Shown here: positions 27,996 to 37,858 of the stretch, in pieces
Layout: every line of letters begins with the position of its first letter
Numbering within the stretch: the stretch's first letter is position 1
From: UBA5078 sp051252515
GTDB taxonomy: Bacteria > Pseudomonadota > Gammaproteobacteria > Pseudomonadales > Pseudohongiellaceae
Direction of reading: 5' to 3'
DNA length: 64,000 nt
NCBI GenBank assembly: GCA_051252515.1
Contig: JBPOFS010000003.1
Coordinates: 186,001 to 250,000 of the forward strand
Notes under the pieces: generated by a model
The model's input: the letters and a program-made list of their open reading frames with translations, nothing else
What the model was told of the DNA's origin: nothing
The model's database searches: none
Position numbers and translations under genes: made by a program

Positions 27996-28346
27996 TCACA
28001 ATAGTTCTATGACTTCTTCGAGATCTTTTATTAACTCTTTATAGACCTTCTCATCAACGTTTGTCTTAACAGGCTCTTCGGCTCCGCTCATGCGTTGCCT
28101 CGCACCGCCAATCGTAAAGCCTTGATCATAGAGTAGCGATTTAATCTGACGAATCAGAATAACGTCTTGTCTTTGATAATAGCGGCGATTACCGCGACGC
28201 TTCACCGGCTTGAGTTGCGGAAACTCCTGCTCCCAATAACGCAGAACATGGGGTTTAACCGTGCATAGCTCCCCTACTTCCCCGATAGTAAAATATCGTT
28301 TTGGAGGAATTGGAGGTAGCTCATCGTTATTGCTTGGTTCCAGCAT
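27996..28346 (-). CDS. MerR family transcriptional regulator
   Basis: Winged-helix MerR DNA-binding domain at about 18-85 (KRYFTIGEVGELCTVKPHVLRYWEQEFPQLKPVKRRGNRRYYQRQDV) with a short C-terminal helix and no metal-binding cysteines. 116 aa. A MerR-like gene after ihfA is a common arrangement in gammaproteobacteria, where it is of unknown target. Its start overlaps the ihfA stop by 20 bases. Confidence 0.88.
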   Translation of the reverse strand: MLEPSNNDELPPIPPKRYFTIGEVGELCTVKPHVLRYWEQEFPQLKPVKRRGNRRYYQRQDVILIRQIKSLLYDQGFTIGGARQRMSGAEEPVKTNVDEKVYKELIKDLEEVIELL

Positions 28347-28635
28347 AACTTTCTACTCTTGCCTTCAACTTTTGACCTGGTCTAAAAGTGACCACTCGTC
28401 GGGCTTTAATTGGTATCTCTTCGCCAGTCTTAGGGTTACGACCCGGTCGTTGTTTCTTGTCTCGTAGATCGAAGTTACCAAAACCGGAAATCTTGACCTG
28501 CTCGTTTGACTCAAGTGACAAACGGACTTCTTCAAAGAACTGTTCAACCAGTTCCTTGGCTTCTCTTTTATTCAGCCCAAGCTCTTCAAACAACCGTTCG
28601 GCCATTTCAGCTTTGGTTAGTGCCCCGTCTGCCAT
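28327..28635 (-). CDS. ihfA: integration host factor alpha subunit
   Basis: Nucleoid protein that bends DNA as a heterodimer with IhfB (at 43458-43757). 102 aa with the HU/IHF dimer core (ALTKAEMAERLFEELGLNKREAKELVEQFFEEVR) and beta-arm GRNPKTGEEIPIKARRVVTFRPGQ. Two bases downstream of pheT, in the classic pheST-ihfA operon. Confidence 0.96.
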   Translation of the reverse strand: MADGALTKAEMAERLFEELGLNKREAKELVEQFFEEVRLSLESNEQVKISGFGNFDLRDKKQRPGRNPKTGEEIPIKARRVVTFRPGQKLKARVESYAGTKQ

Positions 28636-28637
28636 AG

Positions 28638-31022
28638 TTAATTCCTTAACTTTGCATTAAATTGCGTCTGTAGCTCGTTGACACAACTGTTAATTATTGC
28701 ATTTATATCTTCGTCGCCTAGAGTGCGTGAAGGATGTTGTAAGGTCAAGCCCAAAGCGATGCTTTTTTTACTTTCTTCGACTGCATCACCTTGATATACA
28801 TCGAATATTCTCAAGTCTACTAAGCTATCCCCTGCGCAGGAGCGTACACACTCCAAAACTTGCTGCGCTGAAACATTTTGATCAATGACGATCGCCAAGT
28901 CTCGACTAACCTCTGGGAACTTAGAAAGCTCATGGATCTTTGGTACGACGGATTCTAGCAAAGAATTCATATCAATTTCAAATAGATACACCTTATTGCT
29001 AATATCCAACTTGCGCTGCAATGAAGGGTGCAACGCACCGATCAACCCTACCTGCTTGCCGTTAAGCTGCAGAGCTGCACTTTGTCCTGAGTGCAGTGCC
29101 GGATGCGACGCGGACGCAAAGCTAAACTGAAGTGCATTGCGAGTCAAGCCCAACAAAGATTCGATATCTCCTTTTATATCAAAGAAGTCGACTGGTTTCT
29201 TAATGTTAGACCAAAGTTCTTCTTGTAGATTACCGTACGCCAAACCACTCAACATGGAAGGCTGAACAAGCGCCCCATCGCGTTGCAAAAATACCTGCCC
29301 TGTCTCAAACAGACGAACACGGTCTTGCTGGCGATTCGCGTTATATTGCAATGTCGTTAATAAGCCCGGCCATAGGCTCGTGCGCATCATGGACATATCC
29401 GCCGATATAGGATTTTGCAGAGCAGTGGCCTTAACACCTGGGTTCACTAATTCAAGCAAACCAGGCTCTACGAAACTATAAGTAATGACTTCTTGATAGC
29501 CTAAAGACACCAATCTGTCTTTCAATCGCGGAAGCTCTGCACGCGTTTCAGTGCGCGTACCGAGACTATTGCGGCTTAAGGATTTTGTCGAAGGAAGGTT
29601 GTTGTAACCAAAAACTCTAGCCACCTCTTCGATCAAGTCGACATCTAAAGCAAAATCGAACCGATAAGACGGTGCTCTCACTGTAATCCCAGCGGTATCG
29701 ACCGAGAGGATCTGTGCCCCTAATCGGCTAAGAATCCCTTCAACTTCAGTGGCAGGAATCTCAACGCCTAAGAATTTGGTGAGCTTAGCAAACGACAGGC
29801 TTATCTCAACGCTTTGCGGTAGGTTACCAAGCGTTTCTACGACAGGGCCTGCCGATCCACCCGCAATCTCGATCAACAACGCTGTAGCACGTTCCATAGC
29901 CTTGGCTTGGATATTGAAGTCAACGCCGCGCTCATAGCGATGAGACGCATCGGTATGCAATCCATAGCGGCGCGCCCGCCCAGCGACTGCTAGTTGAGAG
30001 AAGAAAGCACACTCAAGAAAAACGTCTTTGGTTTCTAGATTAACGCCAGAGTTTTCCCCACCCATAATACCGGCCAGAGCGAGCGCTCCGCTGTGATCAG
30101 CAATCACAAGCACATCAGGAGTAAGGGTAATTTCTTTACCATCTAATAGCGTTAGCGTTTCGTCTTGTTTAGCCAAACGCACTTCGATGCCTTGCTCTAA
30201 GCGAGCCAAGTCAAACGCGTGCATAGGTTGCCCAAGTTCGAGCAAAACATAGTTTGTCACGTCAACAACAGGATCAATGCTGCGAATACCACTTCGACGC
30301 AGTCGCTCGCTCATCCATAGGGGAGTATCTGCTGCAACATTCACGCCCTTGACCACACGACCTAGGTAACGAGGGCATTGATCAGCAGCGCTGATTTTTA
30401 CGGGAAAACTGCTGTCGTGTGTCGCTGGGACAGCCTTAATTTCGGGCTCTTTGGATGCAATAGCGTTCAATGCCGCTATTTCACGTGCCACACCAATAAT
30501 CCCAAGGCAGTCACCACGATTAGGCGTTAAATCCAATTCTAAGCTTTTATCATCGAGTGCGAGATAGTCACGAATATCTGAACCGACAGGCGCATCTGCT
30601 ACGAGCTCTAAGAGACCATCGGAACTGTCTGCCAAGCCTAATTCCTCGGCCGAACACAACATGCCATTGGACTCTACACCGCGAAGCTTCGCTAACTTAA
30701 TCTTAAAACTTTTTCCGTCAGCGCCAGCGAGCTTAGCGCCTACCTGCGCATAAGGCACTTTAAGCCCCTCTCGCACATTAGGAGCTCCACATACGACTTG
30801 CAGTACGGATTTGCCGTCACTGACCTCACAGACACGTAATTTGTCGGCATCAGGGTGAGCAGTAACTTTGAGGACTTCGGCGACAATAACGCCAGAAAAC
30901 TCACTCGCAACACCATTTACGGCATCGACTTCTAAGCCGGCCATCGTCAATTGCTCAACCAGCGCGTCTGTGTCCAGGGCTGGATTGACCCATTCACGAA
31001 TCCACTGTTCGCTGAATATCAT
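28638..31022 (-). CDS. pheT: phenylalanyl-tRNA synthetase beta subunit
   Basis: Large subunit of the (alpha-beta)2 enzyme; editing and tRNA binding. Domains in order: EMAP/tRNA-binding domain (about 40-150), B3/B4 editing domain (about 210-380), B5 (about 400-470), catalytic-like core and C-terminal ferredoxin-fold anticodon-binding domain (LSKFPEVSRDLAIVI ... LGLTLQHPSRTLGDEDINAIIN). 794 aa, standard length. Confidence 0.96.
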   Translation of the reverse strand: MIFSEQWIREWVNPALDTDALVEQLTMAGLEVDAVNGVASEFSGVIVAEVLKVTAHPDADKLRVCEVSDGKSVLQVVCGAPNVREGLKVPYAQVGAKLAGADGKSFKIKLAKLRGVESNGMLCSAEELGLADSSDGLLELVADAPVGSDIRDYLALDDKSLELDLTPNRGDCLGIIGVAREIAALNAIASKEPEIKAVPATHDSSFPVKISAADQCPRYLGRVVKGVNVAADTPLWMSERLRRSGIRSIDPVVDVTNYVLLELGQPMHAFDLARLEQGIEVRLAKQDETLTLLDGKEITLTPDVLVIADHSGALALAGIMGGENSGVNLETKDVFLECAFFSQLAVAGRARRYGLHTDASHRYERGVDFNIQAKAMERATALLIEIAGGSAGPVVETLGNLPQSVEISLSFAKLTKFLGVEIPATEVEGILSRLGAQILSVDTAGITVRAPSYRFDFALDVDLIEEVARVFGYNNLPSTKSLSRNSLGTRTETRAELPRLKDRLVSLGYQEVITYSFVEPGLLELVNPGVKATALQNPISADMSMMRTSLWPGLLTTLQYNANRQQDRVRLFETGQVFLQRDGALVQPSMLSGLAYGNLQEELWSNIKKPVDFFDIKGDIESLLGLTRNALQFSFASASHPALHSGQSAALQLNGKQVGLIGALHPSLQRKLDISNKVYLFEIDMNSLLESVVPKIHELSKFPEVSRDLAIVIDQNVSAQQVLECVRSCAGDSLVDLRIFDVYQGDAVEESKKSIALGLTLQHPSRTLGDEDINAIINSCVNELQTQFNAKLRN

Positions 31023-31083
31023 GCTGTTTTCTCTATCTGACTGGGATTGCCTAATGCAAGCAAGGCCACTAAGGCCTCACCTA

Positions 31084-32100
31084 CTAGTTAAATTGCTTTA
31101 GGAAGCGTAGATCGTTCTCGAAGAACAGGCGGAGGTCGTTTACGTTATAGCGCAACATCGCTAAACGTTCGACGCCCATACCAAAGGCGAAACCTGTGTA
31201 TTGCTCCGGATCAATGCCCGAGCTCGTCAACACATTAGGGTGCACCATTCCGCAACCCATAATTTCTAGCCAACCGGTATGGCTGCAAATACGACAACCT
31301 TTGCCTTCACACATAACACAAGCCATGTCGACTTCCGCAGAAGGCTCTGTGAACGGGAAATAGGACGGTCGAAAGCGAACGGCCAGATCTTTCTCGAAAA
31401 ATGCTTGAAGGAACTCTTCAACCGTTCCGCGCAGATCAGCAAAACTCACATCTTTATCGATGAGCAAACCTTCGACCTGATGAAACATAGGGGTATGGGT
31501 AATATCTGAATCACAGCGATACACACGGCCTGGACAAATCATGCGATAGGGAGGCTTGGATTGCTCCATAACACGCACTTGAACAGGAGAGGTATGTGTA
31601 CGTAGAACAGTGCCCGGATCAATATAAAACGTATCGTGCATAGCACGCGCTGGATGATGATCAGGAATATTTAAGGCACCGAAATTATGATAGTCATCTT
31701 CGATTTCTGGCCCTACGGCTACAGAATATCCTGCGGATTCGAAAATGCTTTGAATACGTTCGATCGTGCGGCTAACGGGATGGATTCCGCCGCCAGATTG
31801 CTTGCGACCAGGCAGTGTTACATCGACCGCCTCTTTGCTTAATTGCTGATTAAGAGCTTCTTCAACTAAGTGTTTTTTGCGTAATTCTAGGGCATCTTGG
31901 ACTTGGCCTTTGGCCAAGTTGATACGCTCGCCAGCCTGTGGACGCTCCTCAGGGCTTAGTTTACCTAAACCCTTGAGAAGGCCAGTTAGACTGCCTTTCT
32001 TGCCGAGGTAATCGACGCGCAATTGCTCCAATGACCTTTCGTCACTGGAGTTTTCAATCGCACGTAATGCCGACTCTACCAAGGAAACAGTGTCTAGCAT
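31084..32100 (-). CDS. pheS: phenylalanyl-tRNA synthetase alpha subunit
   Basis: Class II catalytic subunit. Motif 2 region DTFYIDPGTVLRTHTSPVQ ... RMICPGRVYRCD and motif 3 GFAFGMGVERLAMLRY are present; an N-terminal coiled coil binds tRNA. I start at the ATG giving MLDTVSLVESAL (338 aa, the family's normal N-terminus). The frame remains open 25 codons upstream but would overlap rplT. Confidence 0.95.
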   Translation of the reverse strand: MLDTVSLVESALRAIENSSDERSLEQLRVDYLGKKGSLTGLLKGLGKLSPEERPQAGERINLAKGQVQDALELRKKHLVEEALNQQLSKEAVDVTLPGRKQSGGGIHPVSRTIERIQSIFESAGYSVAVGPEIEDDYHNFGALNIPDHHPARAMHDTFYIDPGTVLRTHTSPVQVRVMEQSKPPYRMICPGRVYRCDSDITHTPMFHQVEGLLIDKDVSFADLRGTVEEFLQAFFEKDLAVRFRPSYFPFTEPSAEVDMACVMCEGKGCRICSHTGWLEIMGCGMVHPNVLTSSGIDPEQYTGFAFGMGVERLAMLRYNVNDLRLFFENDLRFLKQFN

Positions 32101-32116
32101 GGTATGCACTCTTGCC

Positions 32117-32476
32117 TTAGGCAGCCAGACTCGCTTTCGCCTGATTGACCAATGCAGCAAATGCCGCTTTGTCATGAACTGCCAAGTCTGCCATCACACG
32201 ACGGTCAACTTGAATGTTGGATTTTTTCAATCCAGCAATCAATTGGCTGTATGTCATGCCATTAGCACGTGACTGAGCATTGATTCGAGTAATCCAAAGA
32301 CGACGGAATACGCGTTTCTTCGCCTTACGGTCGCGATAAGCGTATTGACCTGCTTTGATTACGGCCTGCTTGGCAACGCGATACACACGCGAGCGTGCAC
32401 CATAATAGCCTTTAGCAAGCTTGAGAACTTTCTTGTGACGACGACGTGCGGTGACGCCTCTTTTAACTCGGGCCAT
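32117..32476 (-). CDS. rplT: 50S ribosomal protein L20
   Basis: Early-assembly 23S rRNA-binding protein, 119 aa (ARVKRGVTARRRHKKVLKLAKGYYG), essentially family consensus. L20 also represses translation of rpmI-rplT in E. coli by binding its own mRNA. 26 bases downstream of rpmI. Confidence 0.97.
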   Translation of the reverse strand: MARVKRGVTARRRHKKVLKLAKGYYGARSRVYRVAKQAVIKAGQYAYRDRKAKKRVFRRLWITRINAQSRANGMTYSQLIAGLKKSNIQVDRRVMADLAVHDKAAFAALVNQAKASLAA

Positions 32477-32502
32477 CTGTATATCCTCTCAAAATTATGA
32501 TG

Positions 32503-32703
32503 TTAGAAACGTTTACCTAGCATGCGATCGATCAAGACTTTATCAGAGGGGTGAACCAATGATGTGCCTCTTAACTGACGCTTACGCTTCGTAGTCATTT
32601 TGGTGAGGATGTGGCTTTTGTTAGCACTTTTACGCTTCCAACCACCAGCAGTTAGTTTGAACCGCTTAGCAGCACCGCGATGGGTCTTAATCTTGTTGCT
32701 CAT
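32503..32703 (-). CDS. rpmI: 50S ribosomal protein L35
   Basis: 66-residue basic protein (KIKTHRGAAKRFKLTAGGWKRKSANKSHILTK) matching L35 throughout. In the infC-rpmI-rplT block. The 148-base spacer to infC carries a small hairpin. Confidence 0.97.
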   Translation of the reverse strand: MSNKIKTHRGAAKRFKLTAGGWKRKSANKSHILTKMTTKRKRQLRGTSLVHPSDKVLIDRMLGKRF

Positions 32704-32810
32704 TATATACTCCGCATTTGTCGCTTCTTACAATCCAAATCATAAGAAACAGTCGAAGGTTAATTTAATAAAGCTGTAGTCACAAAAAATCCACTGTATG
32801 CAGGCCTTTT

Positions 32811-32824
32811 CACCGCGAACGGTG
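32811..32824 (-). promoter_or_regulatory. UUCG-loop hairpin between infC and rpmI
   Basis: On the minus strand CACCG-TTCG-CGGTG forms a short stem with a C(UUCG)G tetraloop, about 108 bases upstream of rpmI. In E. coli the infC-rpmI region holds the L20 translational operator; whether this hairpin is part of an equivalent is inference. Confidence 0.3.
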
Positions 32825-32851
32825 CTCAAGCAACGTACAATGGACTTCTAA

Positions 32852-33394
32852 CTACGGCTTCTTCTTTTTGACAGGCGACAACACCATTACGATCTGTCGG
32901 CCTTCCATCTTGGGTTCTTGTTCCACTGTGCCGTACTCCTCGAGATCCTTCCCGATTCGACGTACTAGCTCCAGCCCAAGATGTTGATGGGCAAGTTCTC
33001 GGCCGCGGAATCGTAATGACACCTTGGCTTTGTCCCCATCGACAAGAAAACGTGTCAGGTTGCGTAGTTTTACCTGATAGTCTCCCTCTTCCGTCCCTGG
33101 TCTAAACTTAATCTCTTTAACAGTCGTTTTACGCTGTTTCTTTTTGTTGGCCACTTTTTGCTTTTTCAAGTCAAAAATGTGCTTACCATAGTCCATGATC
33201 TTGCAAACCGGAGGCTCTGCATCCGGTGCGATCAATACTAAATCCAACTTCACCTCAGTGGCGGCAGCTCTGGCTTCGTCTATAGAAACGATACCGGCTT
33301 GATCTCCGTTGGCCAACACCAGGCGTACTTCACTGGCGTCTATATGCTCGTTAATAACGGGCTTCTTAGAACTACTCCTCATAGGCGCTTGTAT
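32852..33394 (-). CDS. infC: translation initiation factor IF-3 (probable AUA start)
   Basis: Binds the 30S subunit, blocks premature 50S joining and checks the initiator codon. N domain (VINEHIDASEVRLVLANGDQAGIVSIDEARAAA), linker and C domain (KEIKFRPGTEEGDYQVKLRNLTRFL) are complete. The first ATG (33382) has no Shine-Dalgarno at a workable distance. An in-frame ATA four codons upstream (33394) follows GGAGAG closely, giving a start like the extended N-terminus of Pseudomonas IF-3. Rare infC starts (AUU in E. coli) underlie autoregulation. With the ATG the protein would be 176 aa. Confidence 0.88.
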   Translation of the reverse strand: MQAPMRSSSKKPVINEHIDASEVRLVLANGDQAGIVSIDEARAAATEVKLDLVLIAPDAEPPVCKIMDYGKHIFDLKKQKVANKKKQRKTTVKEIKFRPGTEEGDYQVKLRNLTRFLVDGDKAKVSLRFRGRELAHQHLGLELVRRIGKDLEEYGTVEQEPKMEGRQIVMVLSPVKKKKP

Positions 33395-33469
33395 ATTCTC
33401 TCCGAATTCTATTAATGGTTTGGCCCACGGCCACCCAAGTTTTACAAAATGAACTATCTACAGTATGGC

Positions 33470-35392
33470 TTAATTAGCCTCAGTGCGCCCTAGTCGAGCC
33501 TCTGCTGCTGTTAAATACTCTGCGAATGCATCAACACTCATGCTTCCAAGGTCTACGCCTTCACGCGTACGAACAGATATATTGCCTGTTTCGACCTCTC
33601 GATCCCCTGCAACTAGCATAAATGGCGTTTTCGCCATCGTGTGCTCGCGGATTTTAAAGCCTACCTTCTCGTTTCTCAAGTCCGCAGACACTCTAAAGCC
33701 TTTATCTGCCAACATTTTTTGTACTGAATCACAATATTCGGCCTGCTTATCGGTGATATTCATGATCACCACTTGCTCAGGAGCCAGCCAAACTGGCAGC
33801 GCACCGGCGTAATGCTCAATCAATACGCCAATAAAACGCTCGAATGAACCTAGTATCGCGCGATGCAACATTACAGGAGTCTGGCGCGAGCCATCTTCAG
33901 CAATATATTGTGCCCCTAAACGCTCAGGCATAGAGAAATCGACTTGAATGGTGCCGCACTGTTGAATACGCCCCATACAATCTTTTAAGGAAAATTCGAT
34001 CTTAGGGCCGTAGAACGCGCCTTCACCTGGTAGTAACTCCCAAGGCAAACCGCTGTTATTCAACGCCTGCTTCAATGCTAGTTCAGACTTATCCCACAAC
34101 TCGTCGCTGCCAACACGCTGCTCTGGGCGAGTGGATAAGCGCAGAATAATGTCATCAAAACCGAAATCTTTGTACACGCCGAAGAGCAACTTCATGAAGA
34201 TGCCTACTTCGTCTTGAATACTGCTTTCTGGACAAAATATGTGTCCGTCGTCTTGTGTAAAGCTACGCACACGCATCAAACCGTGCATGCTGCCTGATGG
34301 CTCATAGCGATGACAAGAACCGAATTCGGCTAAACGTAGCGGCAAATCTCGGTAGCTTTTTAGCCCTTGATTAAACACTTGCACGTGACAAGGGCAGTTC
34401 ATAGGCTTGATAGCATAAAGACGGTTGTCAGACTCAACACTAAACATTTGATCTGCAAATTTGTCTGCATGACCAGATTTTTCCCACAAAGAGTAATCGA
34501 CTAACTGTGGAGTGCGAATTTCTTGATAGCCATTGGCTTGCTGCAGTTTCTGCATATAATTTTGAATCACTTGATAAAGTGCCCAACCTTTAGGGTGCCA
34601 AAACACCATGCCAGGGGCTTCTTCTTGGAAGTGAAACAATGACAACTTCTTGCCAATTTTACGATGGTCGCGTTTTTCCGCCTCTTCTAGGCGCTGCATA
34701 TACTGCTCTAATGCTTTCTTATCGCCCCAAGCTGTGCCGTGTACGCGCTGCAACATTTCATTGCTTGCATCGCCACGCCAATAAGCGCCAGCAACACTAG
34801 TGAGCTTAAACGCTTTGAACTTGCCCGTTTCTGGCACATGAGGGCCGCGGCAAAGGTCAATAAATTCTCCTTGACGGTAGAAGGACAAGTCCTCCTCCCC
34901 TGGAATCCCTTTAATGATCTCTACTTTGTATTTCTCGCCCATTGACTCAAACATCGCAATTGCTTCATCGCGAGACATCACTGAACGTTCAACAGGGAGG
35001 TTCTCAGAAACAATTTCTCGCATCTTCGCTTCGATTTTTTCGAGGTCTTCAGGAGTAAACGGACGCTCATAAGCGAAGTCGTAGAAGAAACCGTCTTCAA
35101 CTACCGGTCCTACCGTTACCTGAGCTTCTGGAAATAGACGTTGCACCGCTTGTGCCATTAAATGAGCACATGAGTGACGTATTACTTCCAAGCCATCTGT
35201 ATCGCGCTCAGTAATGATGGCCAATTCACAGTCGTTTTCAACTACAAACGAGGTATCGACCAGCTCACCGTTAACTCGCCCTGCCAATGCAGCGCGTGCT
35301 AGCCCAGCACCGATGGACGCTGCAACTTCTGCAACGCTAACCGGACCTTCAAAGGCACGTGAACTTCCGTCTGGTAATACTACTGTGGGCAT
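33470..35392 (-). CDS. thrS: threonyl-tRNA synthetase
   Basis: Class II synthetase with TGS domain (1-61), editing domain with HxxxH and Cys/His metal ligands (RHSCAHLMAQAVQRLFP near 71), catalytic zinc site (MNCPCHVQVF near 333) and anticodon-binding C-terminal domain. 640 aa, standard. First gene of the thrS-infC-rpmI-rplT-pheST-ihfA-merR series; AGGA 6 bases before the ATG. Confidence 0.97.
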   Translation of the reverse strand: MPTVVLPDGSSRAFEGPVSVAEVAASIGAGLARAALAGRVNGELVDTSFVVENDCELAIITERDTDGLEVIRHSCAHLMAQAVQRLFPEAQVTVGPVVEDGFFYDFAYERPFTPEDLEKIEAKMREIVSENLPVERSVMSRDEAIAMFESMGEKYKVEIIKGIPGEEDLSFYRQGEFIDLCRGPHVPETGKFKAFKLTSVAGAYWRGDASNEMLQRVHGTAWGDKKALEQYMQRLEEAEKRDHRKIGKKLSLFHFQEEAPGMVFWHPKGWALYQVIQNYMQKLQQANGYQEIRTPQLVDYSLWEKSGHADKFADQMFSVESDNRLYAIKPMNCPCHVQVFNQGLKSYRDLPLRLAEFGSCHRYEPSGSMHGLMRVRSFTQDDGHIFCPESSIQDEVGIFMKLLFGVYKDFGFDDIILRLSTRPEQRVGSDELWDKSELALKQALNNSGLPWELLPGEGAFYGPKIEFSLKDCMGRIQQCGTIQVDFSMPERLGAQYIAEDGSRQTPVMLHRAILGSFERFIGVLIEHYAGALPVWLAPEQVVIMNITDKQAEYCDSVQKMLADKGFRVSADLRNEKVGFKIREHTMAKTPFMLVAGDREVETGNISVRTREGVDLGSMSVDAFAEYLTAAEARLGRTEAN

Positions 35393-35416
35393 AACATTCC
35401 TAATCGCAATAACAAT

Positions 35417-35446
35417 AAGAGTCAGGGACCTTTGTTCCCGACTCTT
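35417..35446 (-). terminator. hairpin in the thrS leader, possible terminator or attenuator
   Basis: AAGAGTC (35417-35423) pairs with GACTCTT (35440-35446), continuing as GGGA/TCCC after one bulged base. On the minus strand it is followed by TTATTGTTATT. It lies between tRNA-Val and thrS, about 25 bases before the thrS ATG. It could end the tRNA transcript or regulate thrS; the loop lacks an obvious CGU threonine anticodon mimic. Confidence 0.45.
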
Positions 35447-35482
35447 GATGGGGCTAATTATAGATTTTGACGGAGCTCACTC

Positions 35483-35559
<77 letters not shown>

Positions 35560-35682
35560 AGAATGAGCTTCCGTAAAAGAACGGCGATTATAGGGGCATG
35601 TATTTAAAACTACAATACAATCACACTGTTGCCCCAACAAAATAAGCCGGTTTAGGAGTTTTTTTTCAAAAACCCACCTTTG

Positions 35683-37704
35683 TTAGGCTTTTAGCAACGC
35701 ATCCTTCAAAACACCGAGCTGATCACGTGTCGCGGCAGCCTCTTCAAAATCTAGATTTTTGGCGAGTTCATACATGCGAGTCTCGAGCTTGGAGATCTCC
35801 TTGGTCAATGCTTTCGCATCCATGCTCTGCACGTCCAGAGCCATACCCGCCCCTTTATCGCCACCCTTGCCTCGCTTCTTGCCCTTTGCCTCACTAGAGG
35901 AGCCATAGGCCCCTTCCATGACATCAGCAATACGCTTACTCACACCCACCGGAGTAATATTGTTAACCCTATTATGCTCGACTTGAATTTCACGCCGCTT
36001 TTCTGACTCGGCAATGGCGCGCTCCATAGAGCCCGTCATACGGTCAGCATACAAAATCGCCCTACCCTGTAAATTTCGCGCAGCTCGCCCAATAGTCTGA
36101 ATCAATGATCGCTCTGAGCGCAGAAACCCTTCTTTGTCTGCATCAAGAATTGCCACAAGGGACACCTCAGGAATATCCAAGCCTTCGCGAAGTAGATTAA
36201 TCCCAACAAGGACATCGAATTTCCCTAAGCGCAAATCACGAATGATTTCAGTACGCTCAACCGTGTCGATATCAGAGTGTAAATAACGCGCACGCACATC
36301 GTGCTCCGCAAAGTAATCTGTCAAATCCTCAGCCATCCGCTTAGTGAGGACCGTAACAAGGACTCGCTCTTCTCGCGCCGTCACCATGCGAATCTCAGAA
36401 AGCAGGTCATCCACTTGCGACAAGGCCGGTCGCACCTCTAGCACCGGATCAAGCAAACCCGTCGGGCGCACGACTTGCCTTACTAATTGCCCGGCATGAG
36501 CATCTTCGTATGGCCCCGGCGTTGCCGAGACATAAATAATCTGCGGAGTCAGCTGCTCCCACTCCTCAAAACGCAGCGGTCGATTATCAAGGGCAGAAGG
36601 CAATCGAAACCCGTATTGCACCAAGGTTTCTTTACGTGATCTATCGCCTTTGTACATTGCACCAAGCTGAGGAATCGATACGTGAGACTCATCGGCAATC
36701 ACTAAAGCGTTCTTGGGCAGGTAGTCATACAACGTGGGAGGTGGTTGCCCCGCTCCGCGACCAGAAAGATACCGCGAATAATTTTCGATCCCTGTGCAAT
36801 AGCCAAGCTCTGCAATCATTTCCAAATCAAACTTAGTTCTTTGCGATAATCTTTGCGCCTCTAGCAACTGATGATTGCCTTCTAACTGCTCCAATCGCTC
36901 ATTAAGCTCGATCTTTATATGATCCATTGCATCGACCATCGTCTGCCGTGGCGTCACATAATGCGATTTAGGGAAAACAGTCAGCCTTGGCACTTTCTTA
37001 ATCAACGCCCCTGTGAGCGGATCAAAATAAGACAGGGATTCGATCTCATCATCAAACAGTTCTATTCGAATGGCATGCTTATCCGACTCCGCGGGATAGA
37101 CATCGATCACGTCCCCACGTACGCGATACGTCGCGCGCTGCAGCTCCATATCATTACGGGTGTATTGCAGCTCAGCCAAGCGACGCAAGATAGTACGCTG
37201 ATCAACTTTATCGCCACGATCTAGATGGAGCACCATTTTCAAATAAGACTGGGGATCACCAAGACCATAAATCGCTGACACTGTTGCGACCACAATAACG
37301 TCATTTCTTTCTAGTAGTGCTTTGGTGGCCGACAAACGCATTTGTTCAATGTGCTCGTTGACGGACGAATCTTTTTCAATAAAGACATCTGACGAAGGCA
37401 CATAGGCTTCGGGCTGGTAATAATCGTAATAGGACACAAAGTATTCTACGGCGTTGTTTGGGAAGAACTCTTTAAACTCGCCATAAAGCTGCGCGGCCAA
37501 CGTCTTGTTAGGCGCCATCACTAACGCGGGTCGTTGGGTGCGCTCAATCACATTGGCAATCGTGAAGGTTTTACCGGAACCCGTCACCCCTAAGAGGGTC
37601 TGTGCAGCCAAGCCACTATCGAGACCGTCAATTAAAGATTCTATTGCTTGAGGTTGATCGCCCGCAGGCTTAAATCGAGAATGAATCTTAAAAGGTGTAT
37701 CCAT
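35683..37704 (-). CDS. uvrB: UvrABC excision nuclease subunit B
   Basis: Damage-verifying helicase-like subunit of nucleotide excision repair. Walker A GVTGSGKTFTIANV near residue 40, beta-hairpin region YYDYYQPEAYVP, DEAD-type DESH, helicase motif VI IQTIGRAARN and C-terminal UVR domain (LETRMYELAKNLDFEEAAATRDQL). 673 aa. I looked for an SOS box (CTG-N10-CAG) upstream and did not find one. Confidence 0.96.
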   Translation of the reverse strand: MDTPFKIHSRFKPAGDQPQAIESLIDGLDSGLAAQTLLGVTGSGKTFTIANVIERTQRPALVMAPNKTLAAQLYGEFKEFFPNNAVEYFVSYYDYYQPEAYVPSSDVFIEKDSSVNEHIEQMRLSATKALLERNDVIVVATVSAIYGLGDPQSYLKMVLHLDRGDKVDQRTILRRLAELQYTRNDMELQRATYRVRGDVIDVYPAESDKHAIRIELFDDEIESLSYFDPLTGALIKKVPRLTVFPKSHYVTPRQTMVDAMDHIKIELNERLEQLEGNHQLLEAQRLSQRTKFDLEMIAELGYCTGIENYSRYLSGRGAGQPPPTLYDYLPKNALVIADESHVSIPQLGAMYKGDRSRKETLVQYGFRLPSALDNRPLRFEEWEQLTPQIIYVSATPGPYEDAHAGQLVRQVVRPTGLLDPVLEVRPALSQVDDLLSEIRMVTAREERVLVTVLTKRMAEDLTDYFAEHDVRARYLHSDIDTVERTEIIRDLRLGKFDVLVGINLLREGLDIPEVSLVAILDADKEGFLRSERSLIQTIGRAARNLQGRAILYADRMTGSMERAIAESEKRREIQVEHNRVNNITPVGVSKRIADVMEGAYGSSSEAKGKKRGKGGDKGAGMALDVQSMDAKALTKEISKLETRMYELAKNLDFEEAAATRDQLGVLKDALLKA

Positions 37705-37858
37705 TGACTATAATCCGCATCGGCGTGGGTAGAAATCTGAGCCGAATATTATAGCAGCAATAGAAAGTGACTTACTCAAGTCGATAAGGGGTTGACCACC
37801 GAATGGTTTGTGATTAGTATACGCACGCTTTGAAGACATACGAAAATCTTCGATTCAC

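Noticed and set aside
37705..37858. SOS (LexA) box upstream of uvrB
   Set aside because: CTG and CAG occur but 15 bases apart rather than 10; no proper box found.
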